DNA of 64,000 nt from Sesamum alatum (lineage: Eukaryota > Streptophyta > Magnoliopsida > Lamiales > Pedaliaceae), in assembly GCA_034509735.1 (NCBI GenBank), contig JACGWO010000006.1, forward strand, positions 8,013,001 through 8,077,000. Reading direction: 5' to 3'. The notes beneath the pieces are model-generated. The model was given only the letters and a program-made list of their open reading frames with translations, ran no database searches and was not told the origin of the DNA. Each line of letters starts with the position of its first letter. The stretch's first letter is position 1. The translations under genes were made by a program, and so were the position numbers. Below are positions 1 through 11,549 of this stretch, piece by piece.

Positions 1-2437
1 GAAAATACTCCAAAAGTTCATCCTTTGTCACCCACACATAATCTTCACACTTTCCGATGTTAAACTTGTTTGTCGCAATAACTTGAGATTTGAAAAAGAA
101 GCGCTGACAAAGAAAAGTAAGATATTAAACATGAGAATTGGGAATATTAAGCAAAATGTGAGACCATATGATGGTGTTCAGACCTTGGAAACCAATTTAC
201 ACAACTATAAAGAAATGCACAAAAGTGGATGGAAGAAACCAAACATGCTTACCTCAAGAGATGGATTGACCTGGTCATTATCGGAAGGTCGTATAATCAT
301 ATGGCCCATTGGGGCATTTCCGACGAAATAAGTATGGGAAAGATCTCCAATCACAGATTTTAAGGCAGACTCCGCACACTGCAAATATTTGGACACCACC
401 AATTGTGTCTTTTCACTTAACTTTTTTATGTCAAGTAGTTCAAAGGAAGGGAAAGTTCAAACAAACCAAAAAAAATAAACTAGAAGCAGAATTACCTTGC
501 GCAGTGTCTGTTCCGACTCATAAACCTTCTCAGGAAAGTGCCAGACAGGCTCCTCTGAACCATATGCAGTACCATAAAGGAGAAGATATAGTCTGCGGTC
601 AAGTGCTCTCTGCAATGACCTGCAAGACAGTGTGTTGATCTCATTACCACACTATTTGATACACACATTCAGATTATGTTACTACAAAAACCTCTGCCCA
701 GCATAAACATTAAACAATATCTCCATGTCTCTCTCCTATGGTAAAGAACATATCATAATTACACAATGCCAGACAGATAAAACACTAACATGATGCAAAA
801 TCATATCCTTTGATGAATTGACACGGGGTTTCATTCAAAAGGTTTGCCATTTATGGGCGAGAGGAATCTGAGATTTACGAGGAAGAAGAATTGGGGTCAA
901 CCACAGATTTACATTGCAAGTGATCAATAGCCAAAAACTAAAACATTGTAGAGGTGGGTACATCGTCTTCATAATTAGTAAAACAAGTTAACTTTTATGT
1001 CGACCAATAAAAAAAGGCCAAACAATTTCAACAACTAGCAATCAGATTGACAAGGCAATTGCCTTGTAAATTGGCAGACTTGGAATCCAGAAAGGAAAAT
1101 AGATACTACAGCAATACCTTTTATCATTGCTTTTGTCTGCTTCAGTGATCCGTGGAGCTGGCGTATAGTCAATTTGGTAATCTCCTTTTCCCCTGCATGG
1201 TCATAGTCAATATACAAAGAGAAAATCTCACAGTTTATTGAACCGACGAGAAAAACGAACAAATTCAACCTGTGCACATTTTAAACCTACGTTAATTTTT
1301 AGGTATAAGCAAAATAGAATAGCAAACACGAGGAAGAAAGAAGAACAGGGTAGATGACACATAACAAAATAGAAAGAAAAACGAGCAGAAATGCATGCCC
1401 CCACAACCAAAGTCCAGCAAACAGTTGGCTCTATGAGATTATGGGTCACAAAAGGAGAGCATCCATTACGCAAAGAAATGGTAAAACATCGGTAAAATTT
1501 TACGTAGATTTCCTGAAATTGCTTGAATGATTACATATCAATAACACAAATAGGGATAACTGTTATGAGTTCCAAGATGAATTTGTTGATGAAGCCGGAA
1601 AAAAATATAGACCAATTGGATAACCAGATAAGAAATAGGATAACAAAAGAAAGGGCAAACAAGATTCAAAGAGTTTAGGATACCTGGCATCAGCTTTTTT
1701 CAAGAAAGCTTCAGGGTATTCCCGTCGATATTGTTGTCTCCATCGGAACCTAAAGTCACATCCCAGTTCTAAGACATCATAAATTGATTATGCAACAACT
1801 TCAAGAGCATCAATTACCACCAGAAAGATCATATCAAGTTTTTTCAGTTCGCAAATTGCATTGTGCGATTCATTTTATTCTGTCAGAACATAAACTAGGA
1901 AAAATGAATTGGGTCAATGCATACTGCCACTCATTCTTTGAGGAAACAAAACATCTCGTAATCCAATATATCCAACTCTAACAAACTAGAAAGGGATCAA
2001 ATCCTTTATTCTTCATGCAGTAAAGCAATCCCAATTCACAAACTAAAAAATCAATTTATCGCCAATCTACAACCTTATTTGTTGTTTTCCCACATATTGT
2101 TCTGTATAACAAACTCATCATTTAACAGTGAAAATAAATAATACAACATTAAAGCTAGATTTTTCTCCCCCATAAAATTAATTTCCATAAAATGGGAAGG
2201 GGAGGTCAAACGAGAATGAATCAAAGTAAAAGAAAAAAGGTAAAAAAATGCTTACGAGAACTCTTGGAAAGCATAGACAACAGGATCGATTTGTGGAATA
2301 ACAACGGGAAGCCTCTCAAACAAAACCGAAGCTACGAGCTTCTCATCGCTGCCACTCTTCGATGTCCATGTAGAAAACCCTCGTATTGTTTTCAGCAAAG
2401 ACCGCCCTAACTTCGAATACGACGTTGTTCCCTGCAT
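1..2437 (-). CDS. MRPL46: Mitochondrial ribosomal protein L46 (partial, six exons)
   Basis: Nuclear gene for a large-subunit mitoribosomal protein with a Nudix-like fold; the 3' end lies outside the window. Exons read on the minus strand: 2437-2256, 1749-1684, 1192-1118, 619-496, 378-253 and 103-<1. All introns are GT-AG and the phases join without a break (225 codons in the window). Seen in the sequence: an N-terminus rich in Ser/Arg typical of a mitochondrial presequence, then ASVLFERLPVVIPQIDPVVY, FRWRQQYRREYPEAFL, GKGDYQIDYTPAPRITEAD, ALDRRLYLLLYG, PVWHFPEKVYESE, GDLSHTYFVGNAPMGHM and CEDYVWVTKDELLEYF, which is the order I recall for plant L46. The start at 2437 is the first Met that gives the presequence followed by the conserved block. 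A hAT element begins about 100 bp upstream of this ATG. Confidence 0.93.
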
Positions 2438-2534
2438 TTTGCTAGGAGAGGAGTATGCGTTAAGATGAATTTGACGACAGAAAAAGAGGGTTGTGGAATG
2501 AGGCCAAGTAAACTCTAATTTCCTTTGTTTTAAC

Positions 2535-3831
2535 ATGCTACAAGTTGAGTTGAGCCGGCTTGAGCTCAATTATTTGTGTTCGTAAGTTTGCGAGTCGATT
2601 TTTTTTTAATATTCATAAATTTTTTATTTATACATATTATTATATATTTAAATACATCTTAATATTATATCAAATTTATATTAAAAATTCATTATATATT
2701 AGAATTATTAGTTAATATATCTTTTATTTTAATTTTATATAATAATAAAATATGATATTCTTATTTATATTGTCTAAAAACAAGCTTAAGCAACATTTTA
2801 ATAAGTTTTGATATTTTTTTTTAAATGAATATTTAGTATAATGCATATGAATTTTATTGTTATAATTTAAAATCCACTCCATAAAATGTATTTATTTCAA
2901 AATTCATTATATATTAGAGTTATTAGTCAATAACTCATATTTCAGTTTTAGACGATATTAAAATATGGTATTTTAGTTCATATTATCTAAAAACAAGCTT
3001 AATCAATAATTTATTATGATTTGATAATTATTTTGTAAATAAATATTTAATATAATGCATACGAAGTTTATCATTATAATTTCAATATCTACTACAACAA
3101 TATGCATTTATTTCAAAATTCATCATGTATTAAAATTATTAGTCAATATCTCATATTTTAGTTTTAGATGATATTAAAATATGATATTTTAGTTTATATT
3201 ATCTAAAAACAAGCTTAATCAACAACTTAGTACAATTTGATATTTTTTTAGATAAATATTTAATACAATTCATACGAATTTTGTTGTTATATTTCAATAT
3301 TCACTACAACAAAATGCATTTGTTTCGAAATTGATCATATATCAGACTTATTAGTCAATCACATATTTTAGTTTTAGATGATATGACAATATGGTATTTT
3401 AGTTTGTATTATCTCAAAACAAACTTAATCAATGATTTAATATGTTTTGATAATGTTTTTATAAATAAATATTTAATATAATTCATATGAATTTTATCGT
3501 TATAATTTCAATATCTACTAAAACAAAATGCATTTGTTTTAAAATTCACCATATATAGAATTATTAGTCAGTATCACATATTTTAATTTTAGATGATATT
3601 AAAATATGGTATTTTGGTTTATATTATCTAGAAACAAGCTTAATCAACAATTTAGCACGTTTCGACAATTTTTTTTTTGGTACATACATATTTAATACAA
3701 TTCATATGAATTTTATAGAATTGTCCATTTATTTTTTCATTGTTTTAGAAAAAAAATAAATAACCAAATTCGAGTTCGAGCATGTAAGACACAGGCTTGT
3801 CGCGCTCGAGCTCGACTCGTTTGCAGCCCTA
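2535..3831. mobile_element. hAT-type non-autonomous element with internal tandem repeats
   Basis: The right end read inward is TAGGGCTGCAAACGAGTCGA and the left end is ATGCTACAAGTTGAGTTGAG, a degenerate inverted repeat of the hAT type. An identical 8-bp GTTTTAAC flanks both sides (2527-2534 and 3832-3839), the target-duplication length of hAT elements. No coding capacity; the interior is five AT-rich tandem repeats. It sits just upstream of the L46 start codon, so it may overlap or displace that promoter. Confidence 0.75.
2650..3750. repeat. Five tandem copies of a ~213-bp AT-rich unit
   Basis: The landmark CAAGCTT (once CAAACTT) recurs at 2781, 2994, 3210, 3420 and 3635, spacings of 213, 216, 210 and 215 bp. 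Each unit also carries a block like TTTTAGTTTTAGATGATATT followed by AAAATATGGTATTTTAGTT. The repeats lie wholly inside the hAT-type element. Confidence 0.85.
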
Positions 3832-3973
3832 GTTTTAACTCTGGTTTTCTTATAACTGTTAGGATGACTATTTTATGCAAGATTAATATATTTTTTCTTA
3901 CTAATACAAAAACATATATAAACACTTACAATTATTGTACAAATTTGATTTTCTCCTATTTAAAAGTTTTGAC

Positions 3974-4080
3974 TAGGAGTGCAAACGAGTCGAGCTCAAC
4001 CATTTTTGGTTGGCTCGAGCTCGAGCTCAAAATTCCTTTTCAGAGCAGGAGCTCGAGCTCGAGCTCAATTCGGGAGGTGA
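3974..4080. mobile_element. One end of a second hAT-type element (truncated)
   Basis: TAGGAGTGCAAACGAGTCGA at about 3974 matches the end of the element at 2535-3831 and is followed by repeated GAGCTC/CTCGAG blocks. GTTTTGAC immediately precedes it and resembles the neighbouring element's target site. No matching right end was found before the L46-derived duplication begins near 4088. Confidence 0.5.
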
Positions 4081-4485
4081 AACGGGAAGCTAGATTTTTC
4101 CCCCGTAAGTTTAAATCCGAGTAAAATACAATTTACCCCCTGTGTTATGGGAAAAGTTCAATTTACCCCCCTGTGAAAAAATAAAGTGCAAAACACCCCC
4201 CTATACTCTTAAAAATGATGCAATTTACCCCCGCCACGCGATTGGTGCATTTCACGCGCTATTTTTTTATTTTTTTTTAATTTTTAGTTTACAAAATTAT
4301 ATTTTTACCCTTATTTGAAAATCGTTAGATATGAATCATTTAGATGAATGGTTCAGATCTCATCAATATTATTTATAAAATATATTAAAATTTAAATATA
4401 TTTATATATAATTTTATATATTTTTAAAAAGTTATATATTTTTAATTATATATTTATTTATATAAGTATATATATACAATATATC

Positions 4486-4486
<1 letters not shown>

Positions 4487-4520
<34 letters not shown>
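4487..4520 (+). repeat. (AG)n microsatellite
   Basis: Seventeen uninterrupted AG dinucleotides mark the border between the AT-rich left arm and the G-rich core of the surrounding element. Confidence 0.95.
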
Positions 4521-4523
<3 letters not shown>

Positions 4524-4760
4524 GGGGAGGAAGGGTTGGGGGCGGCGGGTGGGAGGGTTGTAGGGGGAGGCGGGGGGCGGGGGGCGGGTGCGGGGGCGAC
4601 GGGTTTCGATAGGGGAGCGGGGGCAGGGGCTACGGGGGAAGGGGGACGGGGAACGGCGGCAGGCTAGGGCCGCGGGCGACGGGGAACGAGGGCTGGGCGC
4701 TGGGGCCGGCGGGTGGCTGGGGGCAGGCGTCGGCCGGTGGCTGGGGGCGTGCATCGACTG
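4521..4760 (+). repeat. G-rich core with G-quadruplex potential
   Basis: About 240 bp with extreme G bias on the plus strand inside an otherwise AT-rich element. At 4563-4588 there are runs of 5, 6, 6 and 3 G separated by one to four bases, which fits the standard quadruplex pattern. Open frames here on both strands are low-complexity and not credible genes. Confidence 0.8.
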
Positions 4761-5252
4761 CTCTGCAATATATATTTATATATATGTTACAGTAATATAT
4801 ATGTATATGTATATATCAATATATAAATAATATATATATATATATTTGTATATAATAAATAATAATATATATAAAATATGATTAAATTTGAACCATTCAT
4901 TAAATTTAATCTTAGCCATTCATTTAGATAGATTCATATTGGCCGTTAGATCATAGTAAATTGAATCTAGCCATTTAAAATTTAAAATATAAAAAATAAT
5001 TTATTGTTAAAAAATGATTAAAAATCGCAGAAGGAGCGCGTGTAATACACCGCTACCTTTTAGGGGGGTAAATTGCATCATTTCTAAAAATATAGAGGAG
5101 TTTTTTGCACTTTATTTTTTCAAGGGGGGATAAATTAAACTTTTTCAATAACACATGGGGGTAAATTGTGTTTAGCACGTATAAATCCCATAAAATGGGA
5201 ACGGGAGGTGAAACAAAAATGAATAAAAATAAACGAAAACAGGTAAAAATGC

Positions 5253-5423
5253 TTAAGAGAACTCTTGAAAATCAATTTGTGGAATGACAATGGGAAGCCT
5301 CTCAAACATAACTGAAGCTACGAGCTGCTCATCGCTGCCACTCTTCAATGTCGATGTAGAAAACCCTAGTATTGCTCTTAGCAACGACCGTCCTAACTTC
5401 GAACACGACGTTGTTCCCTGCAT
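5253..5423 (-). pseudogene. Duplicated first exon of L46 with destroyed splice donor
   Basis: A direct duplication of the L46 5' region (original about 2151-2470; copy 4088-4118 plus 5180-5445, split by the TIR element). The copy starts with ATG at 5423 and keeps the presequence and the block ASVMFERLPIVIPQID, then lacks the five codons PVVYA (a 15-bp in-frame deletion). The donor G of GTAAGC is now T, so the sequence reads on into TAA, giving an open 56-codon frame. It is either a dead fragment or a short protein consisting largely of a mitochondrial presequence. Expression cannot be judged from sequence. Confidence 0.75.
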
Positions 5424-5552
5424 TTTGCCTTAACCTCAAACACAAACGGCAGGGAAAGAAAATGTGAATTCAATATTGTAGAAGAAACTACTGTGAGGCA
5501 CTTTGTACAAAATACACATATTCAAGTATCCTACTACTATAAAAAGGGAGAT

Positions 5553-5777
5553 TCAGTAAAACCCTAACTGGGTGGGAGAAGAGGCAGAAGAGTGAGAGAA
5601 GAATGTGCAAAATAGAGAGGTTTTTACCTGGAACCGGTCAAGATGACCGGAGAAGGAAAGCTTCTCCTTTCCCATAGACCTAATGGCAACCAGACAGGCC
5701 AAGTCGTATTTCAAAGTCAGAAAAACGCACTCCACTCTTGCAAATCCCGTTCCTTTCTTTAAGATAGAATCAAACAA
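5553..5777 (-). other. Unassigned exon-like open frame
   Basis: A 74-codon minus-strand frame with unbiased composition, unlike the AT-rich surroundings, reading KKGTGFARVECVFLTLKYDL and MGKEKLSFSGHLDRFQ, followed at about 5630 by CAG|GTAAAA, a plausible splice donor. I do not recognise the family. Another exon-like stretch lies at about 6455-6520 (minus; DGCGQVLDHLLGMLNRKKPL then stop). These may be remnants of one or more host genes dispersed by transposon insertions. Confidence 0.25.
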
Positions 5778-5789
5778 CTGTTTATCCCT

Positions 5790-6690
5790 AAAAAGAATAA
5801 AGGGATAATTACACTGCCACGAGACTTGGTGTAATTATATATAAATTGTTTATCATTTGAGAAATTACATCGGTGTAAGTATGCATAAATTTCTTATAAT
5901 TTGAGAAATTACATCAAATATCATTGGTGTTTGTCTTCCTCTACAAATATATCCTTTTATTAGTGAAAATTTATTGAATTTGTTAATATTAATAAAAAAT
6001 TTAAATAAAATTTTCTATTATCTCGATTAGTTTATTACTGACTTATTACAAATCAAACAAATTCATAAATAATTTGTCGACTAGTTTACACCGATATTTT
6101 TTTATTTATTTCTTTGATAGCTGCATGCAATCACTGAAATTTTCCCAAAAAGTCGAATAACATATTTACATTGGATTTTCTTTGGAACAATTTGTAAAAG
6201 TCAAATTTCAACACACAAAAAATTATAATGATCCTCTCTGGCTTGATTACAAGTATGTCACCACCATTCTAAGTAGTTTATTACCCCTTCATGCTTATGT
6301 GAAATTGTACAGAAATCAAAATGCACAAATTGATTAAACATCTTCGTTTAATTATGATTGAAACCATGAATTCTAATTATTGCAACAATTCTTCTGCTTA
6401 AATTGCACTCAGTCAAACAGGTTAAATGTTGAACAAGGGTATGACTCTACTCGTCAAAATAGAGGCTTCTTCCTGTTCAGCATTCCCAGCAAATGATCCA
6501 AAACCTGACCGCATCCATCTCACAAGTCAGAATGCATATATTCATTGGTAATCCACAATTAGAATAGATTACCGTCAACCCAGTTGATTAGCTCTTTGTA
6601 AACTATTCTAAATGATTTTTTTCAGTAATATGTTAATTTAAAAAATGTTCTTTGGCCATCTTCAATATATGCTTTAAACATTATATTTGT
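5790..6690. other. Non-coding AT-rich spacer
   Basis: It begins with GGGATAATTACACTGCCACG and continues through blocks around AATTTGAGAAATTACATC, resembling a single arm of the TIR elements described elsewhere; no second arm was found. Apart from the exon-like stretch near 6455-6520, nothing recognisable. Confidence 0.4.
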
Positions 6691-6699
6691 ATGAGCATT

Positions 6700-8930
6700 C
6701 TGTTGAAGCCTTTAGATCAATTATGCTACGGGGTTGGCTCGCACATATGATGGCGACCATGAAACCAACATCTATGGTTTGATCTAAAATATTCCAAGTC
6801 GCTGAATCTGTCGAGACATGGCATCAACCATTCTTTAAAAACTTGCACTAAGTGATGCGTTCATATGATGAATGTCGAGTTCATAGACAGAGACGTCTGA
6901 CGTCTGTGCACTTTAGTGGGTGCTTGATAAGGAGTTATCATGTTCACTGAATTGACTCGCAGGAGTTGTCATATGGAAACCGTATATGGCATGATCGGTA
7001 TGACTAGAACTCCTAGGTTACGATAGTGCACTAACTAGTCCTTGAACTTGAGTTCCACATTAACCTTTGCTAGGACCGCTATGACTTGGTCATGTCCAAC
7101 ATGGTCTTAGGTTTCATCCTTGATTACTATATGGTCATGTTTCTGATATAGTTGAAGCATCCATGAAGGTTGGTGAGTTCCAAGATAAGATCTACTACTT
7201 ATCATGAGATGGTAACTAACCTTCTATGTGCTCTACAGTCTGCGTTCCTTGAAGCCCATGACAATGGCTATTGATCAAATAGGAGAAAGGGTTTTTCCTA
7301 TATTGATAAATTGGAAGCATAACTTGTAAGGTTGATACATAGATATCAAATTCGATAATGGAAGTCGATAACTGATTTCATGCCCTAGACTTTGATCGAG
7401 AGGTTAGTGGGTGAGGGACCATATCTGCATGGTACGCGTAGCTCACAGATTCACGCAATAATTCACCTCTAGTGTCATGGACCATTAATTACAAAAAAAA
7501 ATGCGGGAATTAAATATTGATACAATATTGCTAGATGGCCACTCATGGTGACGGGTACCCTCCAATTAAGGAGTTAATTGAGGGTGATTAATTATCGTAA
7601 GATCTAATTAATCTAATGCATAGTAAGTTGCTAATTAAATTGTATATGTAATACAAGCCCAAGTCTAGCTGAGTAGTGAACCTAAAGGGTCACACACAAA
7701 TCCATGATGGAATTATTGGAATTAATTTATATAATTAATTATGGAGAATGAATCAATTAATTTGAGGAGTTAAATTAATTGATTGAAATGATTTATGAAA
7801 TCAATTCATGGGAATATTAAATAATATGATTATTTAATTTAGAGTCTAAATTCACAAGCATTAATTTGATTACGTAAGACTTGTGATAGATTATTTAAGA
7901 TTAATTTATTTAGGCTTGAAAATTAATTAATTAGATTAATTGATTTGGGCTTATATTTAATTAAAGATTTAAATATAATGGGCTATAATAATTAGTTGGG
8001 AATTAATTAAAATTGGACTTAGTCCAATTGAGAATTAAGATAAAGCCCAAGCCCATAAGCCCATAAGCTCACAAGACAAGATTTATTGAACATAAACATG
8101 ACTTGTTTTCATCTTTAGATAAAGAAGAAAATATGAGTCATATTAGAGCTTGTCTATAAAGAAGACAAGTGTAAAAGGAGAAAAGATGAGTCATGCTAGA
8201 GCTTATCTATAAAGAAGACAAGTGTAAAAGGAGAAAAGATGAGTTATGTTAGAACTTGTCTATGAAGAAGACAAGTGTTATCTAAGAGAAAGACAAACGG
8301 ATTTGTCTACATTCATTGTATCTAATGCAAAGAATTGCCTATAAAAAGGGGTAAAAGTCAAGAGATTTAAACATCACTTACATACAAAGATACAAGAACT
8401 TTTGCTCCCTAGCTTTTAGACTTTCTCTCATTCAAAGCTAGAAAGTCTAGCTTTCACTTTAGCCTTTTCTTATGTTCATTTCTCATCTCCAAAGGAGAAG
8501 AATTCCCTTGATTTCTCTATAGATCAATAGTTGATCTACCTTAATATTCAATATTTACTACCATAGGTTTGAGGGTGATCCATCATAGGTGGTGTGGATT
8601 AACTTTATAGGGAATACACTTGTATTCCTACCGTGAACAATCAACGAAAACGGTTCCATTTTGATGTTCTACCGTTTTTAAGGTAATGCCGTTCTTGAGA
8701 AAGTTTAAGTAATCAACATCAACGGGAGTACAAGAAAGGTTGGTTTCTCTTAACCATTCAATTGACATTCTTTTTATGCATGAGATCCACATCGTAATAA
8801 CAACAAGACGGACAATTTGATCTCTAATTATAATATTATTTTATAATTAAAATTTTAATTTTCACTGTATTTAACGTTTCAGGTCTTATACGAAGCTACC
8901 AATATCATCTGCAGGAACAAATGTAGGGCT
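6700..8930 (+). other. LTR-like or other repeat block with TATA box
   Basis: About 2.2 kb without coding capacity. It carries CCTATAAAAAGG (8338-8349), followed by a short transcribed-looking leader, resembling the promoter part of a long terminal repeat. It begins near TGTTGAAGCC, but no partner repeat, clear CA end or target duplication was found. It could be a solo LTR of an unrecognised retrotransposon. Confidence 0.3.
8135..8285 (+). repeat. Three tandem copies of a 53-bp unit
   Basis: GAGTCAT or its variant GAGTTAT recurs at 8135, 8188 and 8241, exactly 53 bp apart. Each unit contains CTATAAAGAAGACAAGTG or a close variant; the third is incomplete. Confidence 0.9.
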
Positions 8931-9162
8931 AAGCAATGCATATTGAATAACGGCAAAATGTAAACTGACAAATTCATTAAACTTGATAAAGTTGGAAAAA
9001 TGATAAGCCACAACCGAGGTAATGGGTTAATTGTTGTTTTCACGCAAGGTTAAACTCATTCCATCAGTTATCAGTGAAAAAGCTTTAAAGGCAATACTTC
9101 CTTAAAAGTGGAGGCATATGTGCTGCTTTGTCATGTATGGACATCACAGCAACACACACGAT

Positions 9163-9830
9163 TAGGGGTGGCAATTTAATTCAAACCTGCCAAAACCTGC
9201 CTTAGACCCGTCCTATTAGGGACGGGTCCGAGTACAAAAAATTGAAAACGGGACGGGTCCGAGTACAAAAAATTGAAAACGGGAGGGGTAGCGGGTCCTA
9301 AGATTTAGGACCCGGCCGAGTCTGGGGCGGATCCCGGGTCCTTAAGGACCCGCCCCGTTTAGATATATATATATATATTTATTATGATAGAATAAACACT
9401 GGTAAAATATTGTATTATTTAATTTATTTATTGTTAGGTACATGTTCAATAGTTGATGAATTGAAAAATTGTCCATAACACTTAACGATGAGAAAGACGA
9501 AAAAGTTGTTACTAATGTATAATCAATAATTCAATATGAATTGTTTGAGTTGTTCTATTATGAATAATTTTATTTGTACTTGAAATCCTTTTTCGACTTG
9601 AATTTGAGTTAGATCATGAACAATTAATTTTATTTGTAATTAATATATTAAATTTTATTTTTTTTTTAATTTGTAGAACAAATAAAAAATTAAAAAAATT
9701 GGGTCTACCGGGTTAGACCCGCCCCGGCGGATTTCATACCGGGGCGGGTCGTGGGTTAGAAAATATCCGGGGTGGGGCGGGTCCCGGGTCCACCCAAACC
9801 CGCCCCATATCCGCCCCGTTGCCACCCCTA
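9163..9830. mobile_element. hAT-type MITE with TAGGGGTGGCAA ends
   Basis: A perfect 12-bp terminal inverted repeat, TAGGGGTGGCAA at the left and TTGCCACCCCTA at the right. The flanks CACACGAT (9155-9162) and GACACGAT (9831-9838) form an 8-bp target duplication with one mismatch. The subterminal parts are GC-rich (GGGACGGGTCC, CCCGCCCCG) and the centre AT-rich. No coding capacity. Confidence 0.85.
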
Positions 9831-9838
9831 GACACGAT

Positions 9839-10455
9839 ACGACATGGACACGGTGACACGAAAAAGTTTAAAAAATTAAGACATGACACAGTACTGACAC
9901 GGCACTGACACGGCTAAATATAATATTATATATATATATATATATTCTAAAATTCTCATAAAATTAAAATATAAAATATGAAATATATCAAGATAAAAAC
10001 ATTAAATAAGCATGTCTTATGTCTAAATTTTTAACCAAAATACATTTTTTTAAAAATATACATAATCAATTTACTTTAAAAAATACGCAATGAAAAAAAA
10101 TAATCATCCAAAGTAGTTAAATTATGATGACCGTTTCTCGAATTTTTAGTAATTTCATCCCCAAATTTTTAGTTTGAGAGAAGTGAATTATATTTTTTCT
10201 TTTTTATTTTGTCTAAGACTCTTTTTTTAAAAAAAAATAGCACAAAACTTTTTAAAATTATAAACGTGTCCAAAACATGTCGGACACTCCTTCAAAATGT
10301 GTTTTTTTTGCTTTTTTTTTTTAAATCTTCGAACACGCCTATACCGTGTCCGACATGTGTCCGAGATATATCCAAGCCGTGTTTGTGTCCGACAATGCAT
10401 CGAGTTTTTGGGACACTTTTTTGAAGTGTCCGTGTATTATAGTGCTTCACTTTAG
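9839..10455. repeat. Repeat rich in GACACG/CGTGTC motifs
   Basis: GACACG-type words cluster at 9831-9915 and inverted CGTGTCCGACATG-type words at 10265-10440, with an AT-rich centre between. The left cluster appears to continue on the other side of the hAT MITE (AGCAACACACACG at 9149), so the MITE may have landed inside this older inverted repeat. No convincing target duplication was found. Confidence 0.4.
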
Positions 10456-10940
10456 TACCTCGCCAGTGAACAACACAGACCAACTTGAAGAAGCACCCTT
10501 AAATCCACTTAAAATCGAATCAGATAATAAAACAAAAAGAGCAATAGAAACTGCAAACATGAAGAAAAGTGTGTAAGCATGCTTTTCTCCTCAAGTCCAT
10601 GTTGTAGATAAGAAATTTTCTGAGAAACATAGATAAGAACAGTGATGGTGAATGTTTGTAAGATATTGCCAAGAAGCAACAAAGTTCCTGACGGCATATG
10701 GACTCATGCACGAGAGCATAAAGAGGATTAGTGTCAAAAGCCAACCATCTCTCATACATTCAAAACCAGTACTAGATCCTATGACCGATTATCGAGTGAC
10801 CGATTTTGAGCATAGCAATTTTTGTCCTATGAACTGACCCAGACACAGTCGATTTTCTGTTGAACCAGTCGAACTGGTCAGTCCGGTCCGGGTGTGAAAA
10901 CACTATATTGCACGAATAAACTATAACCAAAGGTAAAGAA
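10456..10940. other. Spacer with an exon-like hydrophobic frame on the minus strand
   Basis: At 10509-10760 two overlapping minus-strand frames are open; one reads GTLLLLGNILQTFTITVLIY and could encode membrane-spanning segments. I do not recognise a family and cannot assign splice sites with confidence. The rest holds nothing recognisable. Confidence 0.25.
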
Positions 10941-11196
10941 GTGATGGTTTATAATCCATTTGACGCATTGCAAGGTTTGGAGGAAGATATTGAAACTAGT
11001 GGTCGTACACAAACAACCACGTTGATCTTCCTGATGATTAAGCTGGCTAGCTGGAACGTGCGTGGTCTTAACAAACAAGACAACCCGAGTGTTGTTTCAA
11101 CAACTATTCAGGAGTTTGTGATTAAGATCATTAGTATACTGGAAACAAGAGTACAACAATAGAATGTGATGAGAATTCTACAATCAATTAGGAGAC

Positions 11197-11549
11197 TGAT
11201 GGGGTGAAAATCGGGAAGTGTTTGATCAAAGCACAATCACACGCCACGAGCCAAGAACTCAAGAACTTGAGAGTTCTTCTCAAGATTTTTTTTTCTCAAA
11301 AGTAGAGAAGTGAAGTTTACAATGGACTTAGTGTCCTATTTATAGTAAATGAAGGAGGGCAAAAAGATGATTTTACCCTCCAACCGCCTCTAATCTAACG
11401 GCTACAATTTAATCTTCAGGGGCGCTTTGATAATTGGCTCAACCCCACTATCTTCTACAAATAACTTCCACCGATGGCATTTTGGTAAATACATGTATGT
11501 TTGGGGGTATTTCGATAATTCGACTTGTGAATTTATTTTAGCACCATCA
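11197..11549 (-). repeat. 3' LTR of the Ty3/gypsy element
   Basis: 353 bp, starting TGATGGGGTG and ending GCACCATCA in plus orientation. It matches 16332-16683 nearly base for base (for example TTTGATCAAAGCACAATCAC). Confidence 0.93.

Larger units (their letters stand above)
4119..5179. mobile_element. TIR element with G-rich core, Mutator-like target duplication
   Basis: Long inverted arms: the left reads ACAATTTACCCCCTGTGTTA and the right, reverse-complemented, reads ACAATTTACCCCCATGTGTT, with further matching blocks ending in ATGCAATTTACCCCC. The flanks TTTAAATCC (4110-4118) and TATAAATCC (5180-5188) form a 9-bp duplication with one mismatch. It interrupts a duplicated copy of L46 intron 1, and the uninterrupted original at 2155-2190 serves as a paralogous empty site. 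No transposase; probably a non-autonomous Mutator-like element. Confidence 0.7.

Noticed and set aside
4485..4754. 89-codon minus and 80-codon plus frames in the G-rich core
   Set aside because: Ser/Pro/Arg or Gly-rich low-complexity products of skewed composition inside a TIR element.
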